Source: JADLFV01 sp964471555 (GTDB lineage Bacteria; Planctomycetota; Phycisphaerae; Phycisphaerales; Phycisphaeraceae). Taken from it: DNA of 36,092 bases. Made by a program: the position numbers and the translations under genes. The notes beneath the pieces are model-generated. The model did no database searches. It was not told the origin of the DNA and saw only the letters and a program-made list of their open reading frames with translations. How positions within the stretch are numbered: the stretch's first letter is position 1; each line of letters starts with the position of its first letter. Positions 8,278 through 17,651 of this stretch are shown piece after piece. The stretch spans positions 1-36,092 of the forward strand of contig CAYYGM010000027.1 in assembly GCA_964471555.1 (NCBI GenBank), in the 5' to 3' direction.

Positions 8278-9496
8278 ATGAACGCATACGAATTCCTTCC
8301 GCCGCAGCAGAAAAAATTAGTCGATACCCTTTTAGCTGAAACGCAGTCCCACGACGGCCTGGCCCCGGTTGACCTGGAACGATTCTGGGCTGACCAGGAA
8401 TTGGCCATGCGCGATCCGTTCGCAACCGACATTCCTCAGGTGCCTCTCGGTGCGCTGTGCACCTGGGAGTGCGTGTTCGCTGAATTGGGCATTGAGGAGG
8501 ATTACTACCGCTACCAGACCGACGATGCGTATCGCGTCAACGTCAGCCGCCGCTACAACGATCTAGCTGAGCGCATCGTCGGTCGCCGCCTGCTCGATGA
8601 GACGCCGCGCGATCCCGAGCTGCAATATCCAGCTTGCGGCGGACTGCACACGGTCTTCGAAGCCCGCAACGAATGGTTGGGGGGGCCGTCCGGCTCATGG
8701 TGGCTGCATCAGGTAACCGACACCCGGGATGAATTGAAGGCTCTGCTCGACCGGGTGGAGCAATGCGACATCCGCGCCGCGATTCTGCCGCCCGACTGGG
8801 AGCAGGCCAAGGCACGTCTGCTGCCGCGCGGCATCAAGCCGCCGCTTTATCGTCAACAGCGCGGCCCGGTCACCTTCGCCACCAGCATCTTCGGGCCGGA
8901 AAATCTGATCTATCTGATCCTCGATGAGCCCGACCTGGCTGCCCGCCTGCGCGATCAGATCAAGCNNNNNNNNNNTCAAGCGCGTCATCCTGGAGATCGC
9001 CCGCATCATTGACGAAGAAGCCGGCTACAGCCCGCAGGATGCGCCACACGGCTGGAGCTTCCACGACGATAACTGTGCCTTGCTGAATGCCGAGATGTAT
9101 GAGTTCTTCGGCCTACCCGTCACCAAGGCGGTCTATGGGCGCTATTGCCCGAACCCCGACGATATGCGCTATCACCACTCCGACTCGGCCATGGCCCATC
9201 AACTGCCCAACCTGGCCCAGGCCGGCGTCACCATCGTCAACCTCGGCCCCACGCTCACCGTCAGCGAAATCCGTCAGCAACTGCCCAACACGGTCATCCA
9301 CGGCCAACTGGCGCCGTTCACCTACAGCCGCAACGAGCAGGCCAACATGGTCGCTGAATTCCTGCGCGATTTCGAACAAGCCCAAGCCCAGCGCGGCCTG
9401 GTCTTCGCCACCTCCGGATCAGTCAACAACGGCTCACGCCTGACCGGCATGCGCCTGCTCATGGCTGCCATCCAGCGCTACGGACGATACCGCTGA
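8278..9496 (+). CDS. Uroporphyrinogen decarboxylase (URO-D/MtaA)-fold protein, interrupted by an N gap
   Basis: The two halves lie in different frames only because 10 Ns separate them. The bases TCAAGC occur on both sides of the gap; collapsing that overlap gives one continuous frame reading RDQIKRVILEIARIIDEE and a protein of about 400 residues. URO-D-like features include the N-terminal AMRDPFATDIPQVPLG region, WSFHDDNCALLN, YHHSDSAMAHQLPNLAQAGV and VNLGPTLTVSEIRQQLPNTV followed by IHGQLAPFT. This family contains heme decarboxylases, corrinoid methyltransferases and many uncharacterised members found in glycan loci of planctomycetes; the genuine heme enzyme is unlikely here given the short divergent sequence. 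Role unknown. It is the last gene of the + strand directon, with a weak ribosome site. Confidence 0.75.
8966..8975. other. Assembly gap (10 N)
   Basis: Ten Ns flanked on the left by ...CAGATCAAGC and on the right by TCAAGCGCG. The shared TCAAGC suggests two contig ends that overlap by six bases, so probably nothing is missing. Confidence 0.85.
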
Positions 9497-9501
9497 TGAT
9501 C

Positions 9502-9515
9502 GCGCTGTGAAGCGC
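9502..9515. terminator. Small hairpin between convergent genes
   Basis: GCGCT-GTGA-AGCGC is a perfect five-base-pair stem with a GNRA-type loop on the + strand, in the 36 bases between the converging stops at 9496 and 9533. There is no U tract, so a role in termination or 3' end stability is only possible. Confidence 0.3.
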
Positions 9516-9532
9516 CGACCCGGCAAGAATGC

Positions 9533-11521
9533 TCACTCAGCCCGTCGGCCCCATTCGCGTTCGAAAGGTTTAAGCTCGGCTTCCAGTTTCTCCCGCTCAG
9601 CCTTGAGTTGCTTGACCTTGTCGCCGTCGCTGAACACCGCGGGGCTGGCCAGATCAAAATCAATCCGGTGCAGTTCGGTTTCCAGCCGCTCGATTTCCGC
9701 TTCGAGCTTCTCCTGCGACATCTTGCCGAGTCCACCGCCACCCCCTCCCCCGGAGGGTTTCTTAGTCGGTTTGGGCTTTGCTGTGGGCTTCGGTTTTTCC
9801 TGTCTGGGTTTTTCAGGTTTGGGCTCGACCACGGTCTGCTGCCTGGCCTGCTCGGCGAGGTAATCGCTGTAAGTGCCCAGGAAGTGCGTGACATTGCCTG
9901 CGCCGTCGAACACCAACAACTGATCGACGAGACGATCCAGCAGCCAGCGGTCGTGCGTGACAAGGATGAGCGTGCCGGGGTACTGCTTGTTGGCGCCTTC
10001 CTTGGAGTAACGTTTCTCCGCCCGGTTGAAACGCAGCAGCGCTTCTTCCAGCCGCTCACACGAGGGGATATCCAGGTGATTGGTCGGTTCGTCGAGCACC
10101 AGCACGTTATGGCCGCTGACGACCAGCCCGGCAAGAATGGTGCGGCTGCGCTCGCCGCCGGATAGGGCGCTGAGCGGTTTGTCCTGGTCGTAGCCGGAAA
10201 AGAGAAAGGCGCCAGCCAGATCGCGGGCGGACTGCTCCATCTGATCGGGCACTTTGAGGCGCAGGTATTCAACGACCGTGAGTTGAGCGTTCAGTCCTTC
10301 GTGCGTCTGGTGGTAGTGGCCGATGTCCACGGCGCTACCGATTTTGATGACGGTCTTGGGATTGGGGTCGGTTTCCTGTTCCCCGAGCAGGCAACGGGTG
10401 AGCGTGGTCTTGCCGGCTCCGTTGGGTCCGATGACGCCGATGCGATCGCCGCGCTGAATGGTCAGCGACACATCACCAAACAGCACCTTGTCGCCGTAGC
10501 TTTTGGACACGTGCTCTGCGACGACGATCTGATCACCGGCCCGCTGGATTGGAGCGAAACGAATGTTGACTTCATCCAGTTCGACCGGTCGTTCCAGACC
10601 TTCATCGCGCTTGAAGCGTTCGAGTCGCTTCTCGCGCCCCTGAGCCTGCTTGGCCCGTTGGCCGGCACGGTAGCGATCGATGAAGGCCTGCTCGTGCCGG
10701 ATTTTGGTCTGTTGTTTCTCAAAAGCGCGATGCTGGGCGGCGATGCGCTCGGCCCGGAGCTGGCGGAACTTGTCATAGTTGCCGGGATATTCCACCAGTT
10801 GCCCGGCCTCAAGCTCGTAAATCCGGCTGACCGTGCGGTTGAGCAGCCAGCGGTCGTGGCTGATGAGAATCACCGCCCCCGGGAATTGGTTGAGGAAGTT
10901 TTCCAGCCACTGGCGGCCGGCGATGTCCAGGTGATTGGTCGGCTCGTCCAGCAGCAGCACGTCCGGCTTGGATAGCAGCAACTTCGCCAGCGCGAGTCGG
11001 CCCTTCTGTCCGCCCGACAGATCGCGCACCTTGACGTTGAACGTCGAGTCGTCGAGGCCCACGCCGTGCAAAGTCGCTTCAACCAGGTGATCGACCGCGT
11101 ATCCGCCCGCCTGCTGCATGCGATGCTCGAGTTGCTCGTAGCGCTTGAGCAGACGCTGCATCGCGTCATTATCACCATCGGAAACTTCAGCCATGGCGTG
11201 AGCGACTTTGTCCAGTTCATCGTGCAGGCGCGTGAGTTCCGCGAAAGCGGAGCCTGCTTCGTGGCGGAGAGTCTGGTTGAGATCGAGGTGGGGATCCTGG
11301 GTCAGATACCCCACGGTGGCGTCGCGGGCGATCTGGATCTGCCCGGCATCGGGACCGTGTGCGGACAACCCGGCGATGAGCTTCATCAACGTGGTCTTGC
11401 CACAACCGTTGCGTCCGACCAGCCCGACGTGATCGCCGGCATTGAGCGTAAGGCTGGCGCCGTCGAGCAGCACGCGCTCGCCGATGCAGTATTCCAGATT
11501 GGCGATCGACATCAGGGCCAT
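9533..11521 (-). CDS. ABC-F family ATPase, Uup-like
   Basis: A soluble tandem-ATPase protein of the ABC-F class, which act at the ribosome (translation factors such as EttA and Uup, and antibiotic protection). Domain 1 has Walker A GRNGCGKTT, signature LSGGQKGRLALAKLLL and Walker B DVLLLDEPTNHLD; a charged linker follows (RYRAGQRAKQAQGREKRLER); domain 2 has GPNGAGKTT, LSGGERSRTILAG and VLVLDEPTNHLD. The C-terminus carries a Lys/Pro-rich stretch, a run of seven glycines and a predicted coiled coil (QEKLEAEIERLETELHRIDF), as in Uup. There are no membrane segments. I chose ATG 11521 (MALMSIANLEY), matching family starts; the frame extends to 11584 without family resemblance. About 662 residues. 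It appears unrelated to the sialidase theme. Confidence 0.92.
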   Translation of the reverse strand: MALMSIANLEYCIGERVLLDGASLTLNAGDHVGLVGRNGCGKTTLMKLIAGLSAHGPDAGQIQIARDATVGYLTQDPHLDLNQTLRHEAGSAFAELTRLHDELDKVAHAMAEVSDGDNDAMQRLLKRYEQLEHRMQQAGGYAVDHLVEATLHGVGLDDSTFNVKVRDLSGGQKGRLALAKLLLSKPDVLLLDEPTNHLDIAGRQWLENFLNQFPGAVILISHDRWLLNRTVSRIYELEAGQLVEYPGNYDKFRQLRAERIAAQHRAFEKQQTKIRHEQAFIDRYRAGQRAKQAQGREKRLERFKRDEGLERPVELDEVNIRFAPIQRAGDQIVVAEHVSKSYGDKVLFGDVSLTIQRGDRIGVIGPNGAGKTTLTRCLLGEQETDPNPKTVIKIGSAVDIGHYHQTHEGLNAQLTVVEYLRLKVPDQMEQSARDLAGAFLFSGYDQDKPLSALSGGERSRTILAGLVVSGHNVLVLDEPTNHLDIPSCERLEEALLRFNRAEKRYSKEGANKQYPGTLILVTHDRWLLDRLVDQLLVFDGAGNVTHFLGTYSDYLAEQARQQTVVEPKPEKPRQEKPKPTAKPKPTKKPSGGGGGGGLGKMSQEKLEAEIERLETELHRIDFDLASPAVFSDGDKVKQLKAEREKLEAELKPFEREWGRRAE

Positions 11522-11559
11522 GGAGCCGCGTAGTTTAGCAGGCCGGGCCCTACTTGGAT

Positions 11560-11584
11560 GCAACGCCGTTGCTTGCGGCCGCAA
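11560..11584. repeat. Two adjacent palindromes downstream of the FG-GAP gene
   Basis: GCAACG-C-CGTTGC (11560-11572) is directly followed by TTGCGGCCGCAA (11573-11584), a perfect 12-base palindrome. They lie after the stop of the - strand operon ending at 11614 and upstream of the ABC-F start, so they may act as a terminator-like structure or a binding site. No T tract follows. Confidence 0.4.
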
Positions 11585-11613
11585 ATGATCGGCGGTGAAC
11601 GGTCAACGTGCGA

Positions 11614-14412
11614 TCACTGGGGCTTGGCCTGGAACTCGATCAGCTTGGCCTTGGCGTAGCCGTTGGTCAGGTAGGATCGTTCAACCCACACCGAGCCCTG
11701 CGTGCTGGGCAGGAAGATATCTTCATCGCCATCGCCGTTGAGATCGACCATCACGGTGCGCGGCTGCTTGATGGGCGGCAGGTTGGGGTCCGTGCCTTCA
11801 TCGAAGCCGACCGCCCCGTCGCTGCCCGTGTTCAGGAACACGCGCACGCGCCCGTTGGCAGCCCCGGCGATCACGTCTATCCTGCCGTCACCGTTCCAGT
11901 CGCAGGTGTCCACCATCAGGCGAATGCCCAGGTTGCCCAATTCCACCGGCTGCTCGAAGACGGGATGGATGTTGTCCGTGGCATTGCGATACAAGCGCAA
12001 GATGCCGAAGGTGTCGCCCACCACCAGGTCGTTGCGGCCGTCGTTATCGAAGTCCGCCATGGCCAGCACGGTGCGGGCGCCCTGTAGTGCGATGAAGCTC
12101 TTGTCGGGGTCAGCATCGAGTGGACCAACCTTGATCAGTTGGCCGTCACTGGTTTTCAGTTGCTCGCCTTCCAGGTCGTAGCCTTCCTGTGCGGGGGCAA
12201 GGTTGCGGTGCAGCCAGATGTTTCCGAACCAGTCGCCGAACAGCACGTCGTAATCGCCGTCGCCGTCAAAGTCGTACAGTCGCGGCCAGAACCAGTCGTC
12301 ACCCACGCCCGAGTTGTGGCGGATCATCTGTCCTGCCGGCAGGACATTGACGCGATCCGTGAAAGTGAACGGCACGCCCTTGCCGTCGTTGAGCAGCACG
12401 GTGTAACCATCCACCATGTCAGGTCGGCCGTCCTTGTTCCAATCAAGGAACAGATACCCCGGCAGGCGGGCGTTGCCCCAGGCCGACGGCAGGAATGACA
12501 AATTGAGCTTGAAGCACGGCTCAGTGGCGCTGCCGACGTTTTCAAATAGATAAATGTTGCTCCCAGCATTGACGACCAGATCGAGTAACCCGTCGCCGTT
12601 GAAATCGGCGGCCCGCGGCGTGCTCAGATAAGGATACGGCCCGTTGCCCTCACTGGGGAAAGGCTGCTGCTGGAAATCAGGCTGCGCAGCGGCGCCTGTG
12701 CCGACATAGAAGAACAACAAAGGCTGCTGCTCAACGAGCGCACCACCCAGCGATGCCACCGGCAGACGCCCCAGCACCAGGTCGAGCTTGCCGTCGTTGT
12801 TGAAGTCCGCAAAACACGGCGCGGCGCACCAGCCGTCGGGGTTGATCGGCTTGCCATCAGCCTGCAAGGGACCGCGGAACGTGAGCTTGGGCAGATGATC
12901 CTCATCAATGCCCGTGTTCTCGTACCAGTACACCCGGCCGGTGACGTAACCACCCAGCAGCAGGTCCAGTCGCCCGTCGCCGTTGATGTCCACGGCATCC
13001 GCCACAGGGTAGTAATCGTGATTGAACACACCCTCGGGCCGGCCGACGATCGGGCTGTTGGGCAGTTCCAGCACTTCGCCGTCAGCTTTGATCACGCCGC
13101 TGAAGACATACTTGCGATCGCGGTTGGTTCCCTTGTTGCGAAAGAACACCAGCCGGTTGACGTAGGTGCCCACCAGCAGGTCTTTCACACCATCGCCGTC
13201 CCAATCGACCAGCAACGGCGCGGCATGAACGCCCACATCGATGGGCAGACCTTCCGCGTCGTAGATCATGCGCGTGACCGGGAAGCGCGGCTCGGTGGCG
13301 CTGCCGGCATTGGGCATCCAGAAAAGACAACCGCCCTCTTCGCCGTAGATGATGTCGATCAGGCCGTCGTCGTTGAAGTCGTCCAGCGCGATGCGCGTGT
13401 GGCCGCAGCCGGTGGTGCTGCTGCCGCTGACATCACAGCGGGCGGTGCCGTCACCGACCCATCCGCGCGGAGGCGTCTGCATGGGCGGCTGATCCGTGGG
13501 CAACGCATTGAAGTAAATCGCGTAGTAGGAAGGCTCCTGCCCCTGCTGCGTGTGCAGCCAGGTCAGGCGGCCGCGACGCCACTGGCCGACCGCGTTGTAG
13601 GCATAGCCAGCCCGGGGTGAGACCTTGCGCCGCAGTTCGTTCGCCGTGCGATTGATCGATGCAACCACTTCGGGGAAATCGTAGGGAATCGCCGCGTCAT
13701 ACCAGCGGAACGGCCGATCATACGGCGACTGCGCATATCGATAAGCGTCATAGGCCAGCGGCTGTGAGGTGGCGGAATCGAATCGCATCACCTGCACGCT
13801 GCTGACGTCGATGCGCCCGCTGGCGCCGGCCTGGCGCAAGGCTGCTTCCAGATCGATCTCCAACTGCGCGGGCAACTCGTCATGATCGCGCCCCGTCAGC
13901 GCCACCGGCGCCACTTCGACCACCACCCGATACTGTCCCTGCCCCGCCCAGTCGAGCTTGTCCAGTTGCGGCGACTGCGACTTGAACGCGGGCGGCCGAG
14001 GTGAGGTCGATGAGGGCTTGGCTGCGGTGTCGGCGGATGTGGATGTGGATGCCGATGCCCCCGGCGGCGGATTGACCACGCGGATGCCGATCACCCGCGG
14101 CGGATCAACCGAGGCATCGACCGTGATCACCAGTTGATCATCGACAAACACCTGCGCCACGGTCAGCTTCATGCGCTGCGGGACCGTGCGCGTGAACGGA
14201 ACGTCCGGCGGCACCACCAACACCTGCATGGCGCCCGTCCGTTTTTCCTTGTAGGTGATGGTGTTCTGCTGCGGGTCGGTCGAGATCACGGAGCCGTAGA
14301 GGTTCTTGTTCTGGGCCCAGGCCGGCATCGCTGACACCGCCATGATCATCGCCCAGCCGCAGCCGATGCAGACCCATCGCGCAGCGCGAGCGGTCGAACG
14401 TTGTACGGTCAT
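11614..14412 (-). CDS. Secreted FG-GAP/VCBS repeat protein with ten calcium-type repeats
   Basis: A large exported protein, about 932 residues, of unknown enzymatic role. ATG 14412 is set by GAGAGG six bases upstream; the frame's earlier ATG at 14430 lacks this. A signal peptide (GCGWAMIMAVSAMPAWA) precedes the mature N-terminus. Residues ~30-110 form a small beta-rich domain, followed by a Ser/Thr/Pro linker. Ten FG-GAP-like repeats with the calcium pattern DxxxDGxxD run through the rest: DFNDDGLIDIIYG, DWDGDGVKDLLVG, DINGDGRLDLLLG, DFNNDGKLDLVLG, DFNGDGLLDLVVN, DWNKDGRPDMVDG, DFDGDGDYDVLFG, DFDNDGRNDLVVG, DWNGDGRIDVIAG and DLNGDGDEDIFLP. They should fold as one or two integrin-like propellers, often used for glycan or protein binding. 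It is 30 bases behind the sialidase-like gene, in the same operon. Confidence 0.88.
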   Translation of the reverse strand: MTVQRSTARAARWVCIGCGWAMIMAVSAMPAWAQNKNLYGSVISTDPQQNTITYKEKRTGAMQVLVVPPDVPFTRTVPQRMKLTVAQVFVDDQLVITVDASVDPPRVIGIRVVNPPPGASASTSTSADTAAKPSSTSPRPPAFKSQSPQLDKLDWAGQGQYRVVVEVAPVALTGRDHDELPAQLEIDLEAALRQAGASGRIDVSSVQVMRFDSATSQPLAYDAYRYAQSPYDRPFRWYDAAIPYDFPEVVASINRTANELRRKVSPRAGYAYNAVGQWRRGRLTWLHTQQGQEPSYYAIYFNALPTDQPPMQTPPRGWVGDGTARCDVSGSSTTGCGHTRIALDDFNDDGLIDIIYGEEGGCLFWMPNAGSATEPRFPVTRMIYDAEGLPIDVGVHAAPLLVDWDGDGVKDLLVGTYVNRLVFFRNKGTNRDRKYVFSGVIKADGEVLELPNSPIVGRPEGVFNHDYYPVADAVDINGDGRLDLLLGGYVTGRVYWYENTGIDEDHLPKLTFRGPLQADGKPINPDGWCAAPCFADFNNDGKLDLVLGRLPVASLGGALVEQQPLLFFYVGTGAAAQPDFQQQPFPSEGNGPYPYLSTPRAADFNGDGLLDLVVNAGSNIYLFENVGSATEPCFKLNLSFLPSAWGNARLPGYLFLDWNKDGRPDMVDGYTVLLNDGKGVPFTFTDRVNVLPAGQMIRHNSGVGDDWFWPRLYDFDGDGDYDVLFGDWFGNIWLHRNLAPAQEGYDLEGEQLKTSDGQLIKVGPLDADPDKSFIALQGARTVLAMADFDNDGRNDLVVGDTFGILRLYRNATDNIHPVFEQPVELGNLGIRLMVDTCDWNGDGRIDVIAGAANGRVRVFLNTGSDGAVGFDEGTDPNLPPIKQPRTVMVDLNGDGDEDIFLPSTQGSVWVERSYLTNGYAKAKLIEFQAKPQ

Positions 14413-14442
14413 AGCAGACCTCTCAAGCAAACCGTTATACGA

Positions 14443-15630
14443 TCAATCCGTCAGACGCACCCGCGCCGCATGAATGATGCCGGACTGTGAAGCTGAGGAC
14501 ATCTCGATCAGGCCCCAGACCACGACCAACTCGCCGCCGGGCAACTCGCACACCGACGGATAGCTGACCTGTCGGCTCCAGACCACATCCGGCGCATCAT
14601 CCGCAGCGGGCGTTTGCTCCGGTGCTTCAACCTTGGCCAGCACTACCGGATCAGACCAGGTCGCTCCGTCATCGCGCGACACGCGCAGCGTCAACTCGGT
14701 GCGCAACGGCACGGGCCCCGGGTTGTGCGTCAACACCAGCTTGCCGCTGGAATGGCGAAACAAGCTGTTCGAGCTGCTGGTGGCGGGGATATCGGTGGCG
14801 GTCGGCGTTTCCCAGGTGTTGCCCGAATCGTGCGAACGGACAAACCACAGTTTGCCATCGCGCGTGCGCAGCGCCATCAGCAATGAACCATCGGACAATT
14901 CCACCACGCTCGGCTCTGCGGCATCCTGTTTGTCGGGCATGGCCACCTCCTGCGAGATGTGCCACGTCTTGCCGCCATCTTCCGACAACAGTGCAGCCGA
15001 ACGGTGCGGCGATTGCAGGTAATGCAGGGGCAACAGCAGATTGCCGTTGCTCAACCGAATGCCGTCGGATCGACAATTCCAACCGGGCGCAATCAGCGGC
15101 GCTTGAGCGTCGGACCAGGTGCGCCCGCTGTCACTGCTGCGTTTCATCCAGATCTGGAAGGATTCGGTGCCCACCTGTTTTTTAGCCGCGTCGCCGATGC
15201 CGACGAAAGGCCAGCGCGTCCAGCGGCCGGTAGAGAAAAAGGCCAGCACCTCGTCGCCGTTGACGATGAACGCCGGATCGAAGTCGCTGGTGTGCGGTAC
15301 GTCACTGAACAGGTACGCCTTGGACCACGTGCGGCCGCCGTCGTCGCTGTCGGCTGCCATGATGCTCTGATGAACCGAGGCCTCGTAGGGCCCGCTGAAC
15401 CACATCGCCATCAATCGACCGTCCGGCAGTGCGGCCACGCTGGCTGCGTGGTTGAAACCATGCAGGTTCGTCAGATCGTAAGGATCGCTCTTGCCGTAAT
15501 CGAACACGACCGTTTCTGATTCAACGATCGCCGCCGGCCCGGGCGGCCCGTCCTGCCCCCGGGCCGCGGTGCCGCTGAGTGCAGCCGCCAACAGACCGAG
15601 GAACAGGACACGACACCGTGCATAAGTCAT
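14443..15630 (-). CDS. Secreted BNR-repeat sialidase-like protein
   Basis: A six-bladed sialidase-fold protein (BNR_2 type) of 395 residues, exported by a signal peptide (RCRVLFLGLLAAALSGTAA). ATG 15630 has AAGGA seven bases upstream, so the earlier ATG at 15654 is rejected. Asp boxes are visible: ADSDDGGRTW, KRSSDSGRTW, LSEDGGKTW, VRSHDSGNTW and VSRDDGATW. Other features are NGNLLLPLHYL and EPSVVELSDGSLLMALRTRD, which keep the Glu and Arg of the sialidase core. The N-terminal arginine motif Y/F-R-I-P is absent: the matching segment reads NHAASVAALPDGRLMAMW. It may therefore cleave a substrate other than sialosides, or a sialoside bound differently. It is the middle gene of a three-gene - strand operon, 48 bases after the PEP-CTERM gene. 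Confidence 0.85.
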   Translation of the reverse strand: MTYARCRVLFLGLLAAALSGTAARGQDGPPGPAAIVESETVVFDYGKSDPYDLTNLHGFNHAASVAALPDGRLMAMWFSGPYEASVHQSIMAADSDDGGRTWSKAYLFSDVPHTSDFDPAFIVNGDEVLAFFSTGRWTRWPFVGIGDAAKKQVGTESFQIWMKRSSDSGRTWSDAQAPLIAPGWNCRSDGIRLSNGNLLLPLHYLQSPHRSAALLSEDGGKTWHISQEVAMPDKQDAAEPSVVELSDGSLLMALRTRDGKLWFVRSHDSGNTWETPTATDIPATSSSNSLFRHSSGKLVLTHNPGPVPLRTELTLRVSRDDGATWSDPVVLAKVEAPEQTPAADDAPDVVWSRQVSYPSVCELPGGELVVVWGLIEMSSASQSGIIHAARVRLTD

Positions 15631-15678
15631 GCGAACATCCTTATGTGCCAACATATGTGATGGTCGTGCGCCGAACGA

Positions 15679-17316
15679 TCAACCACGAACTGCGCGGCGG
15701 CGACGGAACACCAACACTCCGCCCAGACCCACCAGCAGCATCGACGTCGGCTCGGGGATGGCTACGCCGGCCAGCGCCTGATCGAAGGAAACATCCGGGC
15801 CAACGCCGAAGCCCCAGTTGTCGCCCAGGATCTGAAGGTCAGCCAGGTTGACGTTGCCATCGCCGGTAAAGTCAGCCTGAGCCCAGGTGGCCGTGGTGGA
15901 CTGCCAGTTGTCACCGAGGATCTGCAGGTCGGCCAGGTTGACCATGCCGTCACCATTGGCATCACCTGCATGCAGGGCAGCCGCCACCGCCGCGGTCAGG
16001 TACAGACCGTCGCTCTTGTATTCGTAAGCCAGTGCGCTGCCGTTGTAGAAGGTCGGCGCCACCTGCGAGCCGGTCTGGCTGGACCAGCCGATGATCTTCA
16101 ACTCGTAGTCCTGATCTTCCGGCGCCACGTAATCAGTCAGGTCGATCGTGATGGACGTCGGCTGCGTGAACTGCCCGTTGACCAGCAACTGATTGTAAGG
16201 CGGATCAAACGGCTGAGGCACGCCCAGATCGCCTGCCAACTCCGTGGGGAAGTCGCCCAGCTTGAAGATCAGGTCGAAGTTGCTGGCGTCGAAGTTGCCG
16301 TTGACCGTGGTAGCCCATGCCCCGGTGGGAGTTGTGTCGGAGACGACGAGCTTGGCGCCGGCATCACCGGTCATGTTGCCGTTGATAGTCCCGATGCCGC
16401 CGATGGAGCCATTGGAGCGAACGTGCACCCCGCTGGCGGCGTTAACGATGGGCGCCGAGTAGCTCATGCGGAAGTCTGCTGCGATCGCCCCACCGTCACC
16501 GATGTAGAACACGTTGCCGGGGGTCATGCGGACGTAACGGGCTGACAGTGAACCGCTGTTGAAGTTAATGGTGCCGCTGTTGTTGAGAGCGCCGGCATCG
16601 GTCGATGCACCGAGGTAGCCCACGGACACCGTGGAGTTGGTCACATTCAGATTGCCGCTCTGCAGGGCGACGCCGCGGTTGCCGTTGTCAATGATGAACG
16701 TGGCATCGGTGACATTGATGGCGTTGGTGGTGGGCGTACCGCTGATCTGGCCGACCAGGAAGTTATTACGGGTCGAAACCGTTGCTCCGTTCTCCACCGA
16801 GAGAATATTGCCCGCGGCCCCGACCCCTGTGCCGATGGTCGAGGTGCTGGTGCTCGTGCTGCTGAAATAGGTCGTTGAGCCGGTGAACGTCAACAGGTTG
16901 TCCTGAATGCCGACCACCGACCAGGTGATGTTGTTGCCGGCAGCCAAAGAGAGCGTGCCGTTGCTGAAAGTCACGTCGTTGACGTGAGTGGCAAGGGTGC
17001 CCATGCGCAGCGAATTGGTCGCCGTCATGGTCAACGTGTTGCCCCCCAGGTCAAAGGTCAACGCGCCCGAGTCATTGCGAAAGCTGATATCCGTGATGCT
17101 GGGCGGCGCAGCCGAGAAGGTGACGTTGCCCGTGTCCTCATTATCGAAGATGGCGGTGTTGGCTGAAGGCACGCCCGAGGTCCAACTGGCCCCCGAACTC
17201 CAGTCGCCGCCGCCGGTCTGGTTCCAGGATGTCTGCGCTGTCGCGCCGGGAGCACAGGCAAGACCCCACGTGAGGATCGCAAGGACCGTGAACAGAAGGT
17301 GAGGGCGTGCAATCAT
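15679..17316 (-). CDS. PEP-CTERM surface protein with beta-strand repeats and two dockerin-like repeats
   Basis: A 545-residue exported protein. ATG 17316 has AGGAG seven bases upstream; the longer frame to 17406 is not supported. After the signal peptide (PHLLFTVLAILTWGLACAPG) comes a long Thr/Asn/Ser/Gly-rich region resembling autotransporter-associated beta-strand repeats (GDWSSGASWTSGVPSANTAI, GALTFDLGGNTLTMTAT, NLNVTNSTVSVGYLG), with a short Ser-Thr repeat tract. Near the C-terminus are two dockerin-like calcium motifs, GDANGDGMVNLADLQILGDN and FTGDGNVNLADLQILGDNWG. The tail, IPEPTSMLLVGLGGVLVFRR plus arginines, is a complete PEP-CTERM signal for exosortase processing and surface anchoring. 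No catalytic motif was recognised, so it is probably a structural or matrix protein. First gene of the - strand secreted operon. Confidence 0.88.
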   Translation of the reverse strand: MIARPHLLFTVLAILTWGLACAPGATAQTSWNQTGGGDWSSGASWTSGVPSANTAIFDNEDTGNVTFSAAPPSITDISFRNDSGALTFDLGGNTLTMTATNSLRMGTLATHVNDVTFSNGTLSLAAGNNITWSVVGIQDNLLTFTGSTTYFSSTSTSTSTIGTGVGAAGNILSVENGATVSTRNNFLVGQISGTPTTNAINVTDATFIIDNGNRGVALQSGNLNVTNSTVSVGYLGASTDAGALNNSGTINFNSGSLSARYVRMTPGNVFYIGDGGAIAADFRMSYSAPIVNAASGVHVRSNGSIGGIGTINGNMTGDAGAKLVVSDTTPTGAWATTVNGNFDASNFDLIFKLGDFPTELAGDLGVPQPFDPPYNQLLVNGQFTQPTSITIDLTDYVAPEDQDYELKIIGWSSQTGSQVAPTFYNGSALAYEYKSDGLYLTAAVAAALHAGDANGDGMVNLADLQILGDNWQSTTATWAQADFTGDGNVNLADLQILGDNWGFGVGPDVSFDQALAGVAIPEPTSMLLVGLGGVLVFRRRRAVRG

Positions 17317-17480
17317 GAACATTCTCCTATCTGAAGAGCTAAGTGAACGACGAGGTGATGCGTCAGAACAACAAAGAAAGATCGTCAACACACTTCCAGA
17401 ACACAACGGGCCATTTCGAAGGTGCTAACTGACTGTGATTGATAGACCATGCCACCCAAATCACCATCCTGCTTCGCACT

Positions 17481-17509
17481 GTTATAATATGGGATCCAGT
17501 TTTATGCAA
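17481..17509 (-). promoter_or_regulatory. Promoter of the secreted operon with operator in its spacer
   Basis: On the - strand: TTGCAT (17509-17504), a 17-base spacer and TATAAC (17486-17481). The spacer contains AAACTGGATCCCA, closely like the motif in the divergent regulator promoter. The leader to the start at 17316 would be about 155 bases. Confidence 0.55.
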
Positions 17510-17651
17510 GAGAAATGCAGGAGAATTCTAAATACATTCCAGATCTCCTACTTTTGTCTAAATAGCCTATTTATATATATTTATTAATAGTATTGCCCGC
17601 CACAAGTGCCTCATGTCGACAAAAATCTGTGCCAGATGCACGCATTTGTCG

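Noticed and set aside
9533..11521. ABC-F protein as an antibiotic-resistance gene
   Set aside because: The Uup-like coiled-coil C-terminus and lack of resistance context favour a housekeeping factor.
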